DNA of 64,000 nt from Euborellia annulipes (lineage: Eukaryota; Arthropoda; Insecta; Dermaptera; Anisolabididae): positions 1 through 64,000 of the forward strand of contig JAKCPI010003172.1 in assembly GCA_023213315.1 (NCBI GenBank). The letters run 5' to 3'. Shown one piece after another: positions 63,785-64,000 of the stretch. The notes beneath the pieces were generated by a model. That model was not told the origin of the DNA, made no database searches, and was given only the letters and a program-made list of their open reading frames with translations. The position numbers and the translations under genes were made by a program. The number at the start of each line of letters is the position of its first letter. Position 1 is the first letter of the stretch.

Positions 63785-64000
63785 ACTAGAGTCCAACCGA
63801 AACAAGATTTTCCGCCGAATCCGAATTTTGGCTTCAATTTTAGTTTCGACCGAAATCGAAACTTGTTTTAAACTTTTTCTTAAAATTTCCTATACAAAAT
63901 TCATCTTTTATTTTTAGTAAAATTTCCATTTTTCCCTCTTGCGAAAATCATTTGACCTTTTTTTTCAAGTGCGAATTTCACTCGAAGTTTTTTTTTTTTA
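63785..64000. mobile_element. CCGAAAC MITE-like repeat, runs off the window
   Basis: TAGAGTCCAACCGAAACAAG, ATTTTCCGCCGAATCCGAAT and CGACCGAAATCGAAACTTG match the family at 41868 and 52958. Confidence 0.6.

Overview
The window is AT-rich (roughly two thirds or more A+T) animal nuclear DNA with no bacterial genes, no operons and no long open reading frame. SINEs with Pol III promoter boxes, hAT, Transib and PIF/Harbinger-type elements, foldback elements and a LINE fragment point to a metazoan, most likely an arthropod. I cannot name the species. Almost every reading frame above 60 codons lies in repeats or AT-rich DNA and is not treated as a gene.

Gene content is minimal. The best gene signal is a GC- and CpG-rich island at about 24450-24895 with CCAAT and GC boxes. 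Next to it is a short minus-strand open frame (24524-24447) that runs without a stop into a textbook GTAAGT splice donor. It looks like the promoter and first coding exon of a gene transcribed leftwards. A weaker candidate is a signal-peptide-like ORF at 33902-34120. A dozen GC-richer single-copy blocks, several with homeodomain, Exd/Hox, MEF2 or GATA-like sites, look like conserved non-coding or enhancer DNA. Together with the lack of exons this suggests a regulatory desert around a developmental gene, which is inference.

The rest is a dense repeat landscape. (1) A double-hairpin element, here called HPE, is 600-680 bp when complete and has about 17 copies or fragments. Each end folds into a hairpin, the two end regions share a 12-mer in inverted orientation, and the interior carries an AGTACTAGTACT palindrome and an RFX X-box-like site. 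(2) SINE-1 and SINE-2 have tRNA-derived heads and a third SINE has a 5S rRNA-derived head. All three share one 3' core (ATGGCCT..G..GCCGAAAAG). (3) A 1.78 kb Transib-type element has RSS-like ends (CACAGTG) and a CGACG target duplication, and sits inside a SINE-1. (4) Several hAT MITEs have 8-bp target duplications, and a decayed hAT 5' end carries an ORF remnant. (5) Two elements have TTAA target duplications and one PIF/Harbinger MITE has a TAA duplication. (6) A group of foldback elements shares a motif like the hammerhead ribozyme core (CTGANGA, stem, GAAAC, GT), the best example being 35368-35417.

Layout: 0-9.8 kb is nested repeats (HPE, SINE-1, Transib, a 1.38 kb TIR element, a 28-mer foldback). 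9.8-24.4 kb is AT-rich spacer with MITEs, SINE-2 and foldbacks. 24.4-24.9 kb is the candidate promoter and exon. 25-34 kb has foldback and TTAA elements, SINEs and single-copy blocks. 34.5-44.7 kb is a heavily nested stack including the hammerhead-like locus, the 5S-SINE and a multiply interrupted HPE. 45-58 kb has enhancer-like blocks, SINEs, a LINE 3' end and more HPE copies. 59-64 kb has hAT elements, a diverged tandem array and nested hAT insertions that run to the window end.
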